64,000 nucleotides of DNA from Prauserella_A oleivorans. GTDB taxonomy: Bacteria > Actinomycetota > Actinomycetes > Mycobacteriales > Pseudonocardiaceae. The position numbers and the translations under genes were made by a program. Within the stretch, counting starts at the first letter, position 1. Every line of letters starts with the position of its first letter. A model generated the notes under the pieces. The model worked only from the letters and a program-made list of their open reading frames with translations. It had not been told where the DNA came from and did no database searches. This document shows, in pieces, positions 49,568 to 57,545 of this stretch. The stretch covers positions 868,001 through 932,000 of the forward strand of contig NZ_JBHUNT010000001.1 of NCBI RefSeq assembly GCF_042685745.1, given 5' to 3'.

Positions 49568-49918
49568 ATGCTGACCTGTGAGGCGCGGGAGTCGGCGCTG
49601 GCCCGGCTCGGGCGCGCACTGGCCGACCCCACGCGATGCCGGATCCTGGTGGCGCTGTTGGACGGTGTCCGGTACCCGGGCCAACTGGCCGTCAAGCTGG
49701 GGCTGTCCCGCTCCAACGTGTCGAACCACCTGGCCTGCCTGCGTGGCTGCGGCCTGGTGGTGGCGGCCTACGAGGGCAGGCAGGTTCGGTACGAGCTCGC
49801 GGACGCCCACCTCGCCCGGGCGCTGACCGAGCTGCTCCAGGTGGTGCTCGCCGTCGACACCGCCCAGCCGTGCGTGGACGACGCGCCGGCCACCGCTGCG
49901 GAAGCGGCCCGACCATGA
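49568..49918 (+). CDS. cmtR: CmtR-like Cd(II)/Pb(II)-sensing ArsR-family repressor
   Basis: A 116-aa winged-helix sensor nearly identical in layout to mycobacterial CmtR: LTCEARESALARLGRALADP, YPGQLAVKLGLSRSNVSNHL and LRGCGLVVAAYEGRQVRYEL. The three metal ligands known for CmtR are all present at the same numbers, Cys57 and Cys61 in HLACLRGCGL and Cys102 in QPCVDD. Metal binding should release DNA. The start at ATG 49568 follows TACTGT by 7 bp (leaderless type). It overlaps the CDF transporter by 4 bp. Confidence 0.94.
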   Translation: MLTCEARESALARLGRALADPTRCRILVALLDGVRYPGQLAVKLGLSRSNVSNHLACLRGCGLVVAAYEGRQVRYELADAHLARALTELLQVVLAVDTAQPCVDDAPATAAEAARP

Positions 49919-50574
49919 CCGAGGAGGTGCGGACCGGGTGCGTGGACGCCTGCCGCACCGACGGCGCGCCGACGCTCACCGACACTCGGCGAGCCGTGCT
50001 GTCGCGGCGGGTTCGGCTGCTCGTCGGGGCGACGATCACCTACAACGTCATCGAGGCCGTCGTCGCCATCGCGGCCGGGACCGTGGCTTCGTCGACGGCG
50101 CTGATCGGCTTCGGCCTCGACTCGGTGATCGAGGTCGCCTCCGCCGCCGCGGTGGCGTGGCAGTTCTCCGGCACGGACCCCGAAGCGCGCGAGCGAACCG
50201 CCCTCAAGGTGATCGCGGTGTCGTTCTTCGCGCTGGCGGCCTATGTCACCGTGGAATCGGTACGCGCTCTCCTCGGCGCCGATGCGGCGGAACACTCGAC
50301 GGTCGGCATCGTCCTCGCCGCCGTGTCGCTGGTGGTCATGCCGTTCCTGTCGTACGCCCAGCGCCGCACCGGCCGCGAACTCGGCTCCACCAGCGCGGTG
50401 GCCGACTCGAAACAGACGCTGCTGTGCACGTACCTCTCCGGCGTGCTGCTCGCCGGGCTGCTGCTCAACTCGCTGTTCGGCTGGGCCTGGGCGGACCCGG
50501 TCGTCGCGCTGGTGATCGCCGCCGTGGCGGTGAAGGAAGGCCGGGAAGCCTGGCGCGGCGAGCACTGCTGCTGA
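49915..50574 (+). CDS. Cation diffusion facilitator-type metal exporter
   Basis: A 219-aa transporter with about five or six helices. ALIGFGLDSVIEVASAAAVA provides the acidic residues of the CDF metal site, and AVADSKQTLLCTYLSGVLLA the second site. The usual C-terminal cytoplasmic domain is missing and the protein ends in GEHCC. Translation is coupled to cmtR (ATGA), so export of Cd/Pb/Zn-like ions is induced by the metal. Confidence 0.88.
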   Translation: MTEEVRTGCVDACRTDGAPTLTDTRRAVLSRRVRLLVGATITYNVIEAVVAIAAGTVASSTALIGFGLDSVIEVASAAAVAWQFSGTDPEARERTALKVIAVSFFALAAYVTVESVRALLGADAAEHSTVGIVLAAVSLVVMPFLSYAQRRTGRELGSTSAVADSKQTLLCTYLSGVLLAGLLLNSLFGWAWADPVVALVIAAVAVKEGREAWRGEHCC

Positions 50575-50601
50575 CCGCGGCCACGACTCCGTGCGTGCCG
50601 G

Positions 50602-51459
50602 TCAGGCCTGGATGTCCGGACGGGACGGTGAGCCGAGAGAGGGCAGCTCGGACGAGATCAGCAGCGTGAGCTTGTCGGCGTCGCGGCTGCCGGGCTCGGG
50701 GTGGTAGATGACGAGCATCTGCCCGTTCGTTCCCGTGATCGGAAGCTTCTCCCGGAACAGGGTGAGCTCGCCCACCACGGGATGCTCGACCGACATCGTC
50801 GCTCCTTCCCGGCGGGCGACGTCCTGGCGTCCCCAAAGCTCGCGAAAGCGGGGGCTCGCGATGGAGAGGCTGCCGACGAGGTCCACGAATCGCTGGTCTT
50901 CCACGGCGACTCCGACGGAGCTGCGGAATCCGGCGACGAGGCGCGCGGTGACCTCGTCCCATGCGGGGTACAGGGCCTGTTCGGCGGGATCCAGGAACAC
51001 GTCGCGCAGCCGGTTGTTACCGACAACGAGCCGGGGAGACAGGGCAGCCGCGGCCGGGTTCGCGGCGAGCACGTCGAAGTAGCGGCCTTCGACGAAGGCC
51101 GGAAAGCCGATGGCGTCGACGAGTATGCGGATCCCGGTCGGCACCGTCTCCCGGTGCGGACGCCGCCGGGGGGTGCGTGGCCCCGGCTGGGCGAGGGACA
51201 GCAGATACTCGGCACCGTCGTCGTCGAGCCGCAGCACCCTGGCGAGAGACTCGAGGACCTGCCGCGACGCGCTGCGGTCGCGTCCCTGTTCGAGCCGCAG
51301 GTAGTAGTCCGCGCTGATGCCGGCGAGCATCGCGACCTCCTCGCGCCTGAGGCCGGGTACGCGGCGGATCCCGATTTGCGGCAAGCCGACCTGCTCCGGG
51401 GTGACGAGCTCGCGGCGCGCACGCAGATAGTCGCCCAGCAGGTTGACAGATCCCGACAT
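50602..51459 (-). CDS. XRE-family regulator with MmyB-like ligand domain
   Basis: A 285-aa protein. Its helix-turn-helix spans about residues 30-70 (RRVPGLRREEVAMLAGISAD, YYLRLEQGRDRSASRQVLES). The MmyB-like domain is about 100-275 (DVLAANPAAAALSPRLVVGN, VIYHPEPGSRDADKLTLL). Such regulators commonly stand divergent to, and repress, redox or transport genes; here the neighbour is an aldo/keto reductase 145 bp away. Confidence 0.9.
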   Translation of the reverse strand: MSGSVNLLGDYLRARRELVTPEQVGLPQIGIRRVPGLRREEVAMLAGISADYYLRLEQGRDRSASRQVLESLARVLRLDDDGAEYLLSLAQPGPRTPRRRPHRETVPTGIRILVDAIGFPAFVEGRYFDVLAANPAAAALSPRLVVGNNRLRDVFLDPAEQALYPAWDEVTARLVAGFRSSVGVAVEDQRFVDLVGSLSIASPRFRELWGRQDVARREGATMSVEHPVVGELTLFREKLPITGTNGQMLVIYHPEPGSRDADKLTLLISSELPSLGSPSRPDIQA

Positions 51460-51603
51460 GCGGTCACCTTACGTCCGGACGGGATCGGGGAGGGTGGCCC
51501 TGATATCCCCAGGAACTCGGGGGCTCTGGGTGAACTGCCGCGCCCGGATCAACCTGGATCCACGACCTCACCGTGAGGAACGGGAAAGGAAAAACGGCAG
51601 ACC

Positions 51604-52479
51604 ATGGCCAGCCAGAACAAGCTCGGCGGCATCTTCGCCACCTCCCAGGGCATCGGCTTCACGCGCATGGGATACGGCGCCACGCAGCTGGCCGGGCCGC
51701 GCGTGTGGGGGCCTCCGGCCGATCGCGACGAGGCGGTCCGCGTGCTGCGGGCGGCCGTCGAGGCCGGGGTGAACCACATCGACACGGCGGACTTCTACGG
51801 GCCGCATGTCACGAACGAGATCATCCGCGAGGCGCTCGCCCCGTACGACGGCGTCGGAATCGTCACCAAGGTCGGCTCGGTGCGCGACGAGCATGGGGGC
51901 TGGCCGCACGCCCGCTCACCGCAGCAGCTGCGTGAGCAGGTCGAGTCGAACCTGAAGACCCTCGACGTCGAGGCCCTCGACGTCGTGAACCTGCGGATCG
52001 GTGGAGGGCCGGACGGGCACTCGCCCGTTCCCGGGTCGCTCGCCGAGCCCTTCGGCGCGCTCGCCGAGCTGCGCGAGCAGGGCAAGATCAAGCACCTCGG
52101 CCTGTCCGTCGTGGACGCCGACCAGGTCGCCGAGGCGCAGACGATCGCGCCGATCGTGACGGTGCAGAACTGGTACAACGTCGCCCACCGAGGCGACGAG
52201 AAGCTCATCGCGTCGCTGAACGGGCAAGGCGTCGCCTACACGGCGTTCTGGCCGCTGGGCGGCTTCAGTCCCCTTCAGTCCGGCACCCTCGACACGGTCG
52301 CCGCGCGCCTGGACACGACACCGAAGGCGGTCGCGATCGCCTGGCTGCTGCACCGCTCGCCGAACATCGTCGTCATCCCCGGCACCTCGGAGGTGGCACA
52401 CCTGCGTGAAAACCTCGCCGCGGCCGAGCTTGAGCTGCCGCAGGATGCCCTCGCGGAGCTGGACGGCATCGCCGCCTAG
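51604..52479 (+). CDS. Aldo/keto reductase
   Basis: A 291-aa NADPH-dependent TIM-barrel reductase. HIDTADFYGPHVTNEIIREA contains the Asp and Tyr of the active site, and GIVTKVGS the Lys. The usual His position reads DVVNLRIGG, so the fourth tetrad residue is not conserved, as in several relatives. TAFWPLGGFSPLQSGTLD and VVIPGTSEVAHLRENLAAAE form the cofactor end. It is probably controlled by the divergent XRE regulator. Confidence 0.9.
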   Translation: MASQNKLGGIFATSQGIGFTRMGYGATQLAGPRVWGPPADRDEAVRVLRAAVEAGVNHIDTADFYGPHVTNEIIREALAPYDGVGIVTKVGSVRDEHGGWPHARSPQQLREQVESNLKTLDVEALDVVNLRIGGGPDGHSPVPGSLAEPFGALAELREQGKIKHLGLSVVDADQVAEAQTIAPIVTVQNWYNVAHRGDEKLIASLNGQGVAYTAFWPLGGFSPLQSGTLDTVAARLDTTPKAVAIAWLLHRSPNIVVIPGTSEVAHLRENLAAAELELPQDALAELDGIAA

Positions 52480-52668
52480 GGTTTCTCGGGGGCCCCGCGG
52501 CTCGCCGAGGTCATCGCACGCCTCGGTGGTCCGAACTTTCCGGGACTCGTCCGGCCCCGCGCGGAGTGTCGACGGTGCCGGTTGAAAAAGCACGCGGCTC
52601 CGGCCACCCGCGACCATGCGACGATCCGGTACCTCGGAAGGGCACAGCCAGCCTCGCGGAGGCCGACG

Positions 52669-53475
52669 ATGGGCGAGATGGTCGACGCAGACGGGCTCAG
52701 CATGTGGGCCGTGCGTCAGGGTGAGGGACCGGACGTGTTCCTGATCGCCGGACTGAGCGACCCCGCCGAGGCGTGGCAGGCGCAGCTCGACGGGCTGGCC
52801 GATCGGTACCGCGTCACGGCGTTCGACAACCGGGGCGCGGGCCGGACGGAGCTGAGCGACGAACCGCTGTCCGTGCCGATGATGGCCGACGACGCCGTGG
52901 CGCTGCTGCGGGCGCTCGGCATCTCGTCAGCCCATGTCGCGGGTTTCTCGGGAGGCAGCGTCATCGCGCAGGAACTGGCGCTGCGGCACCCGGATGCGGT
53001 TCGCAGCCTGGTGCTCATGAGCACCTTCGCCCGCCCCGACGCCTACTTCCGGTCGATGACCGGCTTCTGGCACTGGATGGTCGACCAGGCTCCGAGCGAG
53101 CGCGCGATGCTCGAGGCGTTCTTCCTGTGGGTCTACACGCCGCGCGCCCACGCCGACGGCCTGGTCGACAGGTTCGTCGAGGAAACGCTGGCCTTCCCCC
53201 ATCCGCAGTCGCCGGAGGCGTTCCATCGCCAGCTCGAGGCGTTCGAGAAGCACGAAACTCTCGACCGGCTGGCCGCGATCACGGTGCCGACCCTTGTGCT
53301 TTCCGGAGAAATCGACATCGCCACGCCACCCCGGTTCGGACGTGCCGTCGCCGAGCGGATCCCGCGGGCGCGGTTCGAGATCCTCCCCGGCGAAGCCCAC
53401 CAGCCGTTCCAGGAAGTCCCGGACGTGTTCAACACCCGCGTCGACGCCTTCTGGCGCGAGGTGGACGGGCGCTGA
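52669..53475 (+). CDS. Alpha/beta hydrolase
   Basis: A 268-aa hydrolase. The oxyanion-loop neighbourhood is DVFLIAGLSDPAEAW, the nucleophile elbow is HVAGFSGGSVIAQELALRHP, the acid is LSGEIDIATPPRFG, and the His is LPGEAHQPFQEVP. ATG 52669 has GGAGG 6 bp upstream; 29 extra in-frame codons from 52582 lack homology. The substrate is unknown. Confidence 0.88.
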   Translation: MGEMVDADGLSMWAVRQGEGPDVFLIAGLSDPAEAWQAQLDGLADRYRVTAFDNRGAGRTELSDEPLSVPMMADDAVALLRALGISSAHVAGFSGGSVIAQELALRHPDAVRSLVLMSTFARPDAYFRSMTGFWHWMVDQAPSERAMLEAFFLWVYTPRAHADGLVDRFVEETLAFPHPQSPEAFHRQLEAFEKHETLDRLAAITVPTLVLSGEIDIATPPRFGRAVAERIPRARFEILPGEAHQPFQEVPDVFNTRVDAFWREVDGR

Positions 53476-53498
53476 ATCGGTTGCCGAGAGTCTCGGCG

Positions 53499-54440
53499 CT
53501 ATCCGCGGTTCCCCGCCGCCGAGCCGGTGGGGCGAGGGAGCAGGCCGGCTGCCGTGGTCTCGATCATCGCCAGCGACGCGGCGGTCGCCGGGTGATCACC
53601 GTGACCACGCCGCGTCGCGGCCAGGATGCGGCGGGCGGGAGCTGGTTCGCCGTGGAGCGGCAGCCGGACGACGGGCCAGCCGTCGGGCAACCGGGCGAGC
53701 CGCGGCACCAGGATGATGCCGAAGTGGTGGGCCACCAGCGCGGTTCCGGTGTCCCATTCGTCGGCGTAGTGCTCGATGTTCGGGGTGAAGCCGGCGGCCG
53801 TACAGGCGTTGCGGACGAGGAGGTGGTAGGTGCTTCCCGGGCGGCCGACGATCCACGGCTCGTCGGCGGCATCGGCAAGGGTGACCTTGCGCAGTTCGGT
53901 GAGCCGATGTCCGGCGGGCACCACGAGGTCCAGTGGGTCGTCGAGTAGTGGTTGCTGGTCGAAGCGTTCGTCGGCCGCGGGAGGCGTGTCGGCGGTGTTG
54001 ATCACCAGCGCGAGATCGGCATCGCCGGCCAGCAGGAGGTCGAAGCAGCGGGCCGGTTCGGCTTCGATCACCCGTACCCGCAGGTTCGGATAGCGGTCGC
54101 GGAGTGCCGCGGCCGCCGGCGGCAGCAGGTGCGTCGCGGCGGTGGAGAAGCCGCACAGGGTGAAGGGACCGCTGGGCTCGTCGGTCATCGAGGCGAGTTC
54201 GGCGTAGGTACGTTCCGCCTCGGCGAACAGCGCGTCGGCGTGGCGTAGCAGCGTCCGCGCAGCCGCGGTCAGCTGGACACCCCGGCCGTGCTGAGTCACC
54301 AGTTCGACGCCGAGCTCGTCGGCCAGCTGCCGTAGCTGGTACGAGACCGCCGACGGCGTGTAGTGCAGTGCCGCCGCGGCCGCCGTGACCGTGCCGTGGT
54401 GGGCCACGAGCTGGAGCATCCTGAGCCGCGGGTCGATCAT
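53499..54440 (-). CDS. LysR-family transcriptional regulator
   Basis: A 313-aa regulator: the winged HTH RLRMLQLVAHHGTVTAAAAA then LHYTPSAVSYQLRQLADELG, and a C-terminal two-lobed effector domain (FTLCGFSTAATHLLPPAAAA, VVPAGHRLTELRKVTLADAA). It starts at ATG 54440, divergent from an MFS gene; the intergenic DNA contains TTCGA...TCGAA halves (54441-54466), a possible LysR site. It probably regulates the transporter. Confidence 0.9.
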   Translation of the reverse strand: MIDPRLRMLQLVAHHGTVTAAAAALHYTPSAVSYQLRQLADELGVELVTQHGRGVQLTAAARTLLRHADALFAEAERTYAELASMTDEPSGPFTLCGFSTAATHLLPPAAAALRDRYPNLRVRVIEAEPARCFDLLLAGDADLALVINTADTPPAADERFDQQPLLDDPLDLVVPAGHRLTELRKVTLADAADEPWIVGRPGSTYHLLVRNACTAAGFTPNIEHYADEWDTGTALVAHHFGIILVPRLARLPDGWPVVRLPLHGEPAPARRILAATRRGHGDHPATAASLAMIETTAAGLLPRPTGSAAGNRG

Positions 54441-54506
54441 TCGAACATTTTGCACGGTCAGCTCGAAAAACGTTTGATTCACCTCACAAGTCAGCACAGG
54501 CAAGCT

Positions 54507-55748
54507 GTGGGTGTGGTGCTCACAGAACGTTCCGGTGCGGCCGACTACCGAGGGGCATCCGCGTCGAGTACCGGCGATCAGGACCGGGCGCGCACGGGTG
54601 TGTACGTGCTGGTCGTGCTCACCGCCGGGGCCTACCTGCCGAGTCCGCTCTATCCCGTCTACCAGGGCGTCTTCGCGATCAGCGACCTGACGATGACGCT
54701 GCTCTACGCCACGTTCGCCGTGGTCAGTGCGCCTGCTCTGCTGTTGTTCGGATCCGCGTCCGACGCGGTGGGTCCACGGTCGATGCTGCGGGTCGCCGTC
54801 GCGGCCGCCGCGGTCGGGTCGGCCTGCTTCGCGCTGGCGTCCGGGCCGACGTGGCTACTGGCCGGGCGGGCCGCCCAGGGCATCGCGTTGGGCGCGGCGA
54901 CCGGGGCGGCGGGCGCGCTGATCGGCGAGGGGACCCGCCCGGGCAGCCGAGTCAGCGGGGCGGTGCTGGCCGGTATCGCTTTCGTGGCGGGTACGGCGGC
55001 CGGCCCGATCACGGGTGGTGTCCTCGTGCAGTACGCGCCTGCGCCGCGGGTTCTTCCGTACGTCCTGCACCTGGCGCTGTTGTGGGTGTGCTGGCGCCGG
55101 GTGTCGGGGCTGGCCCTCGCGGGCCCACGGGGTCTGCGATGGCGGCCGACTCGTCCGAAGATCCCACGCGGCACGGGACTGCTGTTCGGTTCGGCCGCGG
55201 CGACCGGGTTTCTTGCCTGGGCGGTGGCCGGCCTGTTCCTGGCGGTGATCCCGACCTTGCTCGACCGCTCGACCCAAACCAATCCGGCGGTCACCGGCTG
55301 CATCCTGGGAGCGGTGCTGGTCTGCTCGGTGCTGACCCAGCCGTTCGTGGCAACCATCGGCGCCCGGACCGCGCAGCTCGCTGGACTCGCCGCCCTCCTG
55401 GTCAGTCTCGGGGTGCTGGCGCTCACCGCGGGTGGCTCGACGTCGGCGACCCTGGGCGCCGCCGTCGTGGCCGGCGCCGGGCACGGGCTGGCCTACGGTG
55501 GTGCCGCGGCTGCCATCGACGCGATCGCACCCCCGGGCAGGCGTGGCGGTGTCACCGGAGCGCTGTACCTGGCCTTCTATCTCGGCTCCGCGTGCCCGGC
55601 CGTCGCCGTCGGCTTGGTGACCGTGGCGTACCCGTTGGCCACGGCGACGTCCTGGGTCACCGCCGTGGCAGCCGGGCTCGTGCCGCTGGCCGGTGCGGCG
55701 GTGGCGTCCGTCTGTCCCCGCGGTGCCGAGCGACCGGGCAGGCCGTGA
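54507..55748 (+). CDS. MFS transporter
   Basis: A 413-aa major facilitator with twelve predicted helices. Motif A is degenerate (GSASDAVGPRSMLRVAVA), and LVGRAAQG-like LLAGRAAQGIALGAATGAAG marks helix 4. Probably a drug or metabolite exporter. GTG 54507 has AGG 6 bp upstream; GTG 54513 and 54516 are alternatives. It is divergent from the LysR gene. Confidence 0.87.
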   Translation: MGVVLTERSGAADYRGASASSTGDQDRARTGVYVLVVLTAGAYLPSPLYPVYQGVFAISDLTMTLLYATFAVVSAPALLLFGSASDAVGPRSMLRVAVAAAAVGSACFALASGPTWLLAGRAAQGIALGAATGAAGALIGEGTRPGSRVSGAVLAGIAFVAGTAAGPITGGVLVQYAPAPRVLPYVLHLALLWVCWRRVSGLALAGPRGLRWRPTRPKIPRGTGLLFGSAAATGFLAWAVAGLFLAVIPTLLDRSTQTNPAVTGCILGAVLVCSVLTQPFVATIGARTAQLAGLAALLVSLGVLALTAGGSTSATLGAAVVAGAGHGLAYGGAAAAIDAIAPPGRRGGVTGALYLAFYLGSACPAVAVGLVTVAYPLATATSWVTAVAAGLVPLAGAAVASVCPRGAERPGRP

Positions 55749-55752
55749 CGGC

Positions 55753-55857
55753 TCAGAGGCCGGCGCGGTCGAGCAGGTCGCACAGGAAGTCGGCGCGTGG
55801 TTGCAGGTCGGGCAGTTCGAGCGGGCCCGGGCGCCAGGTGACGAGTTCGTCGCCGGC
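55753..55857 (-). pseudogene. C-terminal fragment of an unknown gene
   Basis: Reading left from about 55857 to TGA 55753, the frame gives AGDELVTWRPGPLELPDLQP and RADFLCDLLDRAGL, then stop. It has strongly biased codon use and protein-like composition but no start. Upstream it runs directly into the plus-strand effector-like gene, so it was cut by a rearrangement near 55857. Family not recognised. Confidence 0.4.
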
Positions 55858-55907
55858 TCGCCAAACAGGCGGAGCTCAACAACGCGGTCGCTACTCGGAC
55901 GGCCCGC

Positions 55908-56369
55908 ATGGCGGACAAGCTTCACAGCAATGCGAAGTCCTTGCTGACCGCGAACCTCGACTTTAATCAGGCACAGAAACCCATTGCAAATTCCGTACTG
56001 CGCGGAGCGGCAAAGGTGGGAAGTAAGTTCCCGATTGTGGGTGGCGTGATCACTGGTATTGGCCTTGGATTGGATATCGCGGGTGGCAAAGATCCGGCGA
56101 CCGCGGTCACGTCTGGTGTCGGAGGCTTTGTTGCTGGCTCGTTGGCCACTGCCGGCATCGCTGCGGCTGGTGGGCCGGTAGGCTGGGCCGTTGCAGGTGG
56201 CGCGCTGGTCTCGGCGGGAGTCGGCTTTGCGATCGAAGAATGGGGCGACGACGTTGCCGGCATGGCAGGTGACGCGGCGGACTGGGCCGGGGACCGTCCT
56301 TCTGATGCGGGTAACGCGATCGGCAAAGCCGGCAAGGCTGTCGGCGACTTTCTCGGCGACCTATTTTAG
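55908..56369 (+). CDS. Gly-rich membrane-active protein, N-terminally truncated effector-like
   Basis: A 153-aa product. Residues about 40-105 are two or three Gly/Ala-rich hydrophobic helices (IVGGVITGIGLGLDIAGG, GGFVAGSLATAGIAAAGGPV, GWAVAGGALVSAGVGFAIEE), followed by an acidic-amphipathic tail. The open frame continues upstream as LAKQAELNNAVATRTAR to about 55857, where it meets an unrelated antisense fragment, so the N-terminal part is lost. The layout (helical N-part plus Gly-zipper C-part) resembles type VII-secreted WXG/LXG-like effectors, a guess. GC is lower than around. No ribosome-binding site precedes ATG 55908. Confidence 0.55.
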   Translation: MADKLHSNAKSLLTANLDFNQAQKPIANSVLRGAAKVGSKFPIVGGVITGIGLGLDIAGGKDPATAVTSGVGGFVAGSLATAGIAAAGGPVGWAVAGGALVSAGVGFAIEEWGDDVAGMAGDAADWAGDRPSDAGNAIGKAGKAVGDFLGDLF

Positions 56370-56377
56370 GTGTTCGT

Positions 56378-56587
56378 ATGGATATCGCTAGCCTTCCCCC
56401 GAAGCCTGATCCTGACACGGGCGAACCTCGTCCTCCTCGTGCTCCGCTGGAGTCGGAGGGTGCCAAGCCTGGTGGTCGCCGTGAGGCCGGAAAGTCGAGG
56501 TTCTCCAGCCTCCGCCTGGTGAGGGCAGGATGCTGGAGTGGTTTTACCCCGACCGAACAGGACGCGTTGTTTCCGGCCTCATCTTGA
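56378..56587 (+). CDS. Possible 69-aa Pro-rich ORF before the membrane protein
   Basis: Starts ATG 56378, 8 bp after the previous stop, with AGG 9 bp upstream. The product is Pro/Glu-rich (PPKPDPDTGEPRPPRAPLES) and its last 19 codons overlap the next gene. It may be a genuine small protein or the former N-terminus of the membrane protein in another frame. Confidence 0.3.
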   Translation: MDIASLPPKPDPDTGEPRPPRAPLESEGAKPGGRREAGKSRFSSLRLVRAGCWSGFTPTEQDALFPASS

Positions 56588-57000
56588 CATTGATTGGCGT
56601 GGTTTTCGCAACAGTCAAGGAGGGCGGGTTCGGCTGGGTGGGCTACTGGTGGATGTGGCTGCTTTTGCTGCCGTGGCCGTTCGTGTTCCTGCTGATGGGG
56701 CGGACTGGCCGAATGTCGGCTGGTGCGGACTGGCTGGGCATTGGCAAGGACATCTTCATCAAGACGTACGAGCTGACGACGGTCAAGGTGTTCGTCGACG
56801 GTGCTGCGCACGTGATCGATATGACCGACAAGTATGGCGGTTCGGTGCGGGTGAAAACCTTCGCGCTGCAGCAGAACCACGAGTTGTGGGACTTGGTCTA
56901 TAACGGCATTCTGCATTCGGTCCATGCGGGAGGCGCGGAGACCAACAAGCGCGCGAGGGATTACCTCCTGCTCGACTTTCCGCCTCACCTGAGGTCTTGA
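56530..57000 (+). CDS. Two-helix membrane protein, possible immunity partner
   Basis: A 156-aa product. It has hydrophobic segments at about residues 12-28 (VVSGLILTLIGVVFATV) and 34-57 (VGYWWMWLLLLPWPFVFLLM), then a soluble alpha/beta region (IFIKTYELTTVKVFVDGAAH, YGGSVRVKTFALQQNHELWD). GAGG lies 5 bp before ATG 56530. It follows the Gly-rich protein on the same strand. Two-helix membrane proteins of this size often protect against membrane-active toxins; that role is only a hypothesis. No family recognised. Confidence 0.6.
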   Translation: MLEWFYPDRTGRVVSGLILTLIGVVFATVKEGGFGWVGYWWMWLLLLPWPFVFLLMGRTGRMSAGADWLGIGKDIFIKTYELTTVKVFVDGAAHVIDMTDKYGGSVRVKTFALQQNHELWDLVYNGILHSVHAGGAETNKRARDYLLLDFPPHLRS

Positions 57001-57128
57001 TCGAGCTCCAGCTTCGCCAACCTGTCGCGGCATTCGAAGCGTAGTGATGCGATGTCGTGCCCTTGCCGCGGCAGGTAAGGGCGGCGCAGGCGGTTGAGAA
57101 ATCCGCGGATCCCGGCAGCGGGCTTCAT
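56985..57128 (-). CDS. Possible 47-aa ORF coupled to aldo/keto remnant
   Basis: ATG 57128 overlaps the stop of the upstream aldo/keto reductase fragment (TGATG). The peptide is basic with a charged helical end (IASLRFECRDRLAKLELDQD). It overlaps the membrane protein's 3' end by 16 bp. It may be a remnant. Confidence 0.25.
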   Translation of the reverse strand: MKPAAGIRGFLNRLRRPYLPRQGHDIASLRFECRDRLAKLELDQDLR

Positions 57129-57375
57129 CACGTCCAGGCGAGCCATGGCGTCGCGTCCAGGTCCACCGACCCCGCGGCGACGTTCTGCTGGAGGTGGGCC
57201 AGCGAGGTCGTGCCCGGGATGAGCAGGGTGTTGTCGGCGTGGTGCAGCAGCAGGCAAGGCCCACCTGCGCCGGGGTGGCGCCGACCTCCTGGGCGATCTG
57301 CTGGACCACGGGCTCGTGGGTGACCTTCGCCGAGCCGGGAAAGGTGCCGCCGAGCGGAAAGTAGGGGGCCCAGGC
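57128..57375 (-). pseudogene. Aldo/keto reductase C-terminal fragment, frameshifted
   Basis: From 57375 the minus strand reads WAPYFPLGGTFPGSAKVTHE, then VVQQIAQEVGATPAQVGLA. One missing base near 57252 moves the rest to another frame: LLLHHADNTLLIPGTTSLAH, LQQNVAAGSVDLDA and stop at 57128. This is the C-terminal third of an aldo/keto reductase similar to the intact gene at 51604. The 5' part ends exactly where the 19-bp tRNA-derived repeat begins. Confidence 0.75.
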
Positions 57376-57393
57376 GCGTTCTCAGCTTGGGAA
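57375..57393. repeat. Left attachment-site core (19-bp copy of tRNA-Gly anticodon arm)
   Basis: CGCGTTCTCAGCTTGGGAA is identical to 58970-58988 inside tRNA-Gly, in the same orientation, 1595 bp apart. It marks the left end of an integrated element. The flank to its left is aldo/keto reductase sequence instead of the displaced tRNA 3' half, so this junction has been rearranged. Confidence 0.75.
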
Positions 57394-57476
57394 CCAGCGT
57401 GATCGTGTTGGAAACGGCTCTGACCTGCGGGCGAGGACGTACGCGGGTGCTGCTGTTGACCGTGATTGACCGGCCT

Positions 57477-57498
57477 TAATGGCACGCTGATGGCACGC
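57477..57498. repeat. Left pair of integrase arm-type repeats
   Basis: TAATGGCACGC and TGATGGCACGC stand in tandem 84 bp inside the left core. An equivalent pair lies 97 bp inside the right core (58851-58872). The symmetry is what is expected of arm-type sites of a tyrosine integrase. Confidence 0.65.
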
Positions 57499-57545
57499 TC
57501 GCCGGTGCGGCTGTGGCGCTGAGCTGTGGGCGGCGATAACGAGGT

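Noticed and set aside
49636..50574. Single fused frame covering cmtR end and the CDF transporter
   Set aside because: The fused reading begins inside cmtR in a different frame; the ATGA overlap and CDF homology place the true start at 49915.
57375..57393. Second tRNA gene
   Set aside because: Only 19 bp match tRNA-Gly; no acceptor, D or T arm is present. It is an attachment-site core.
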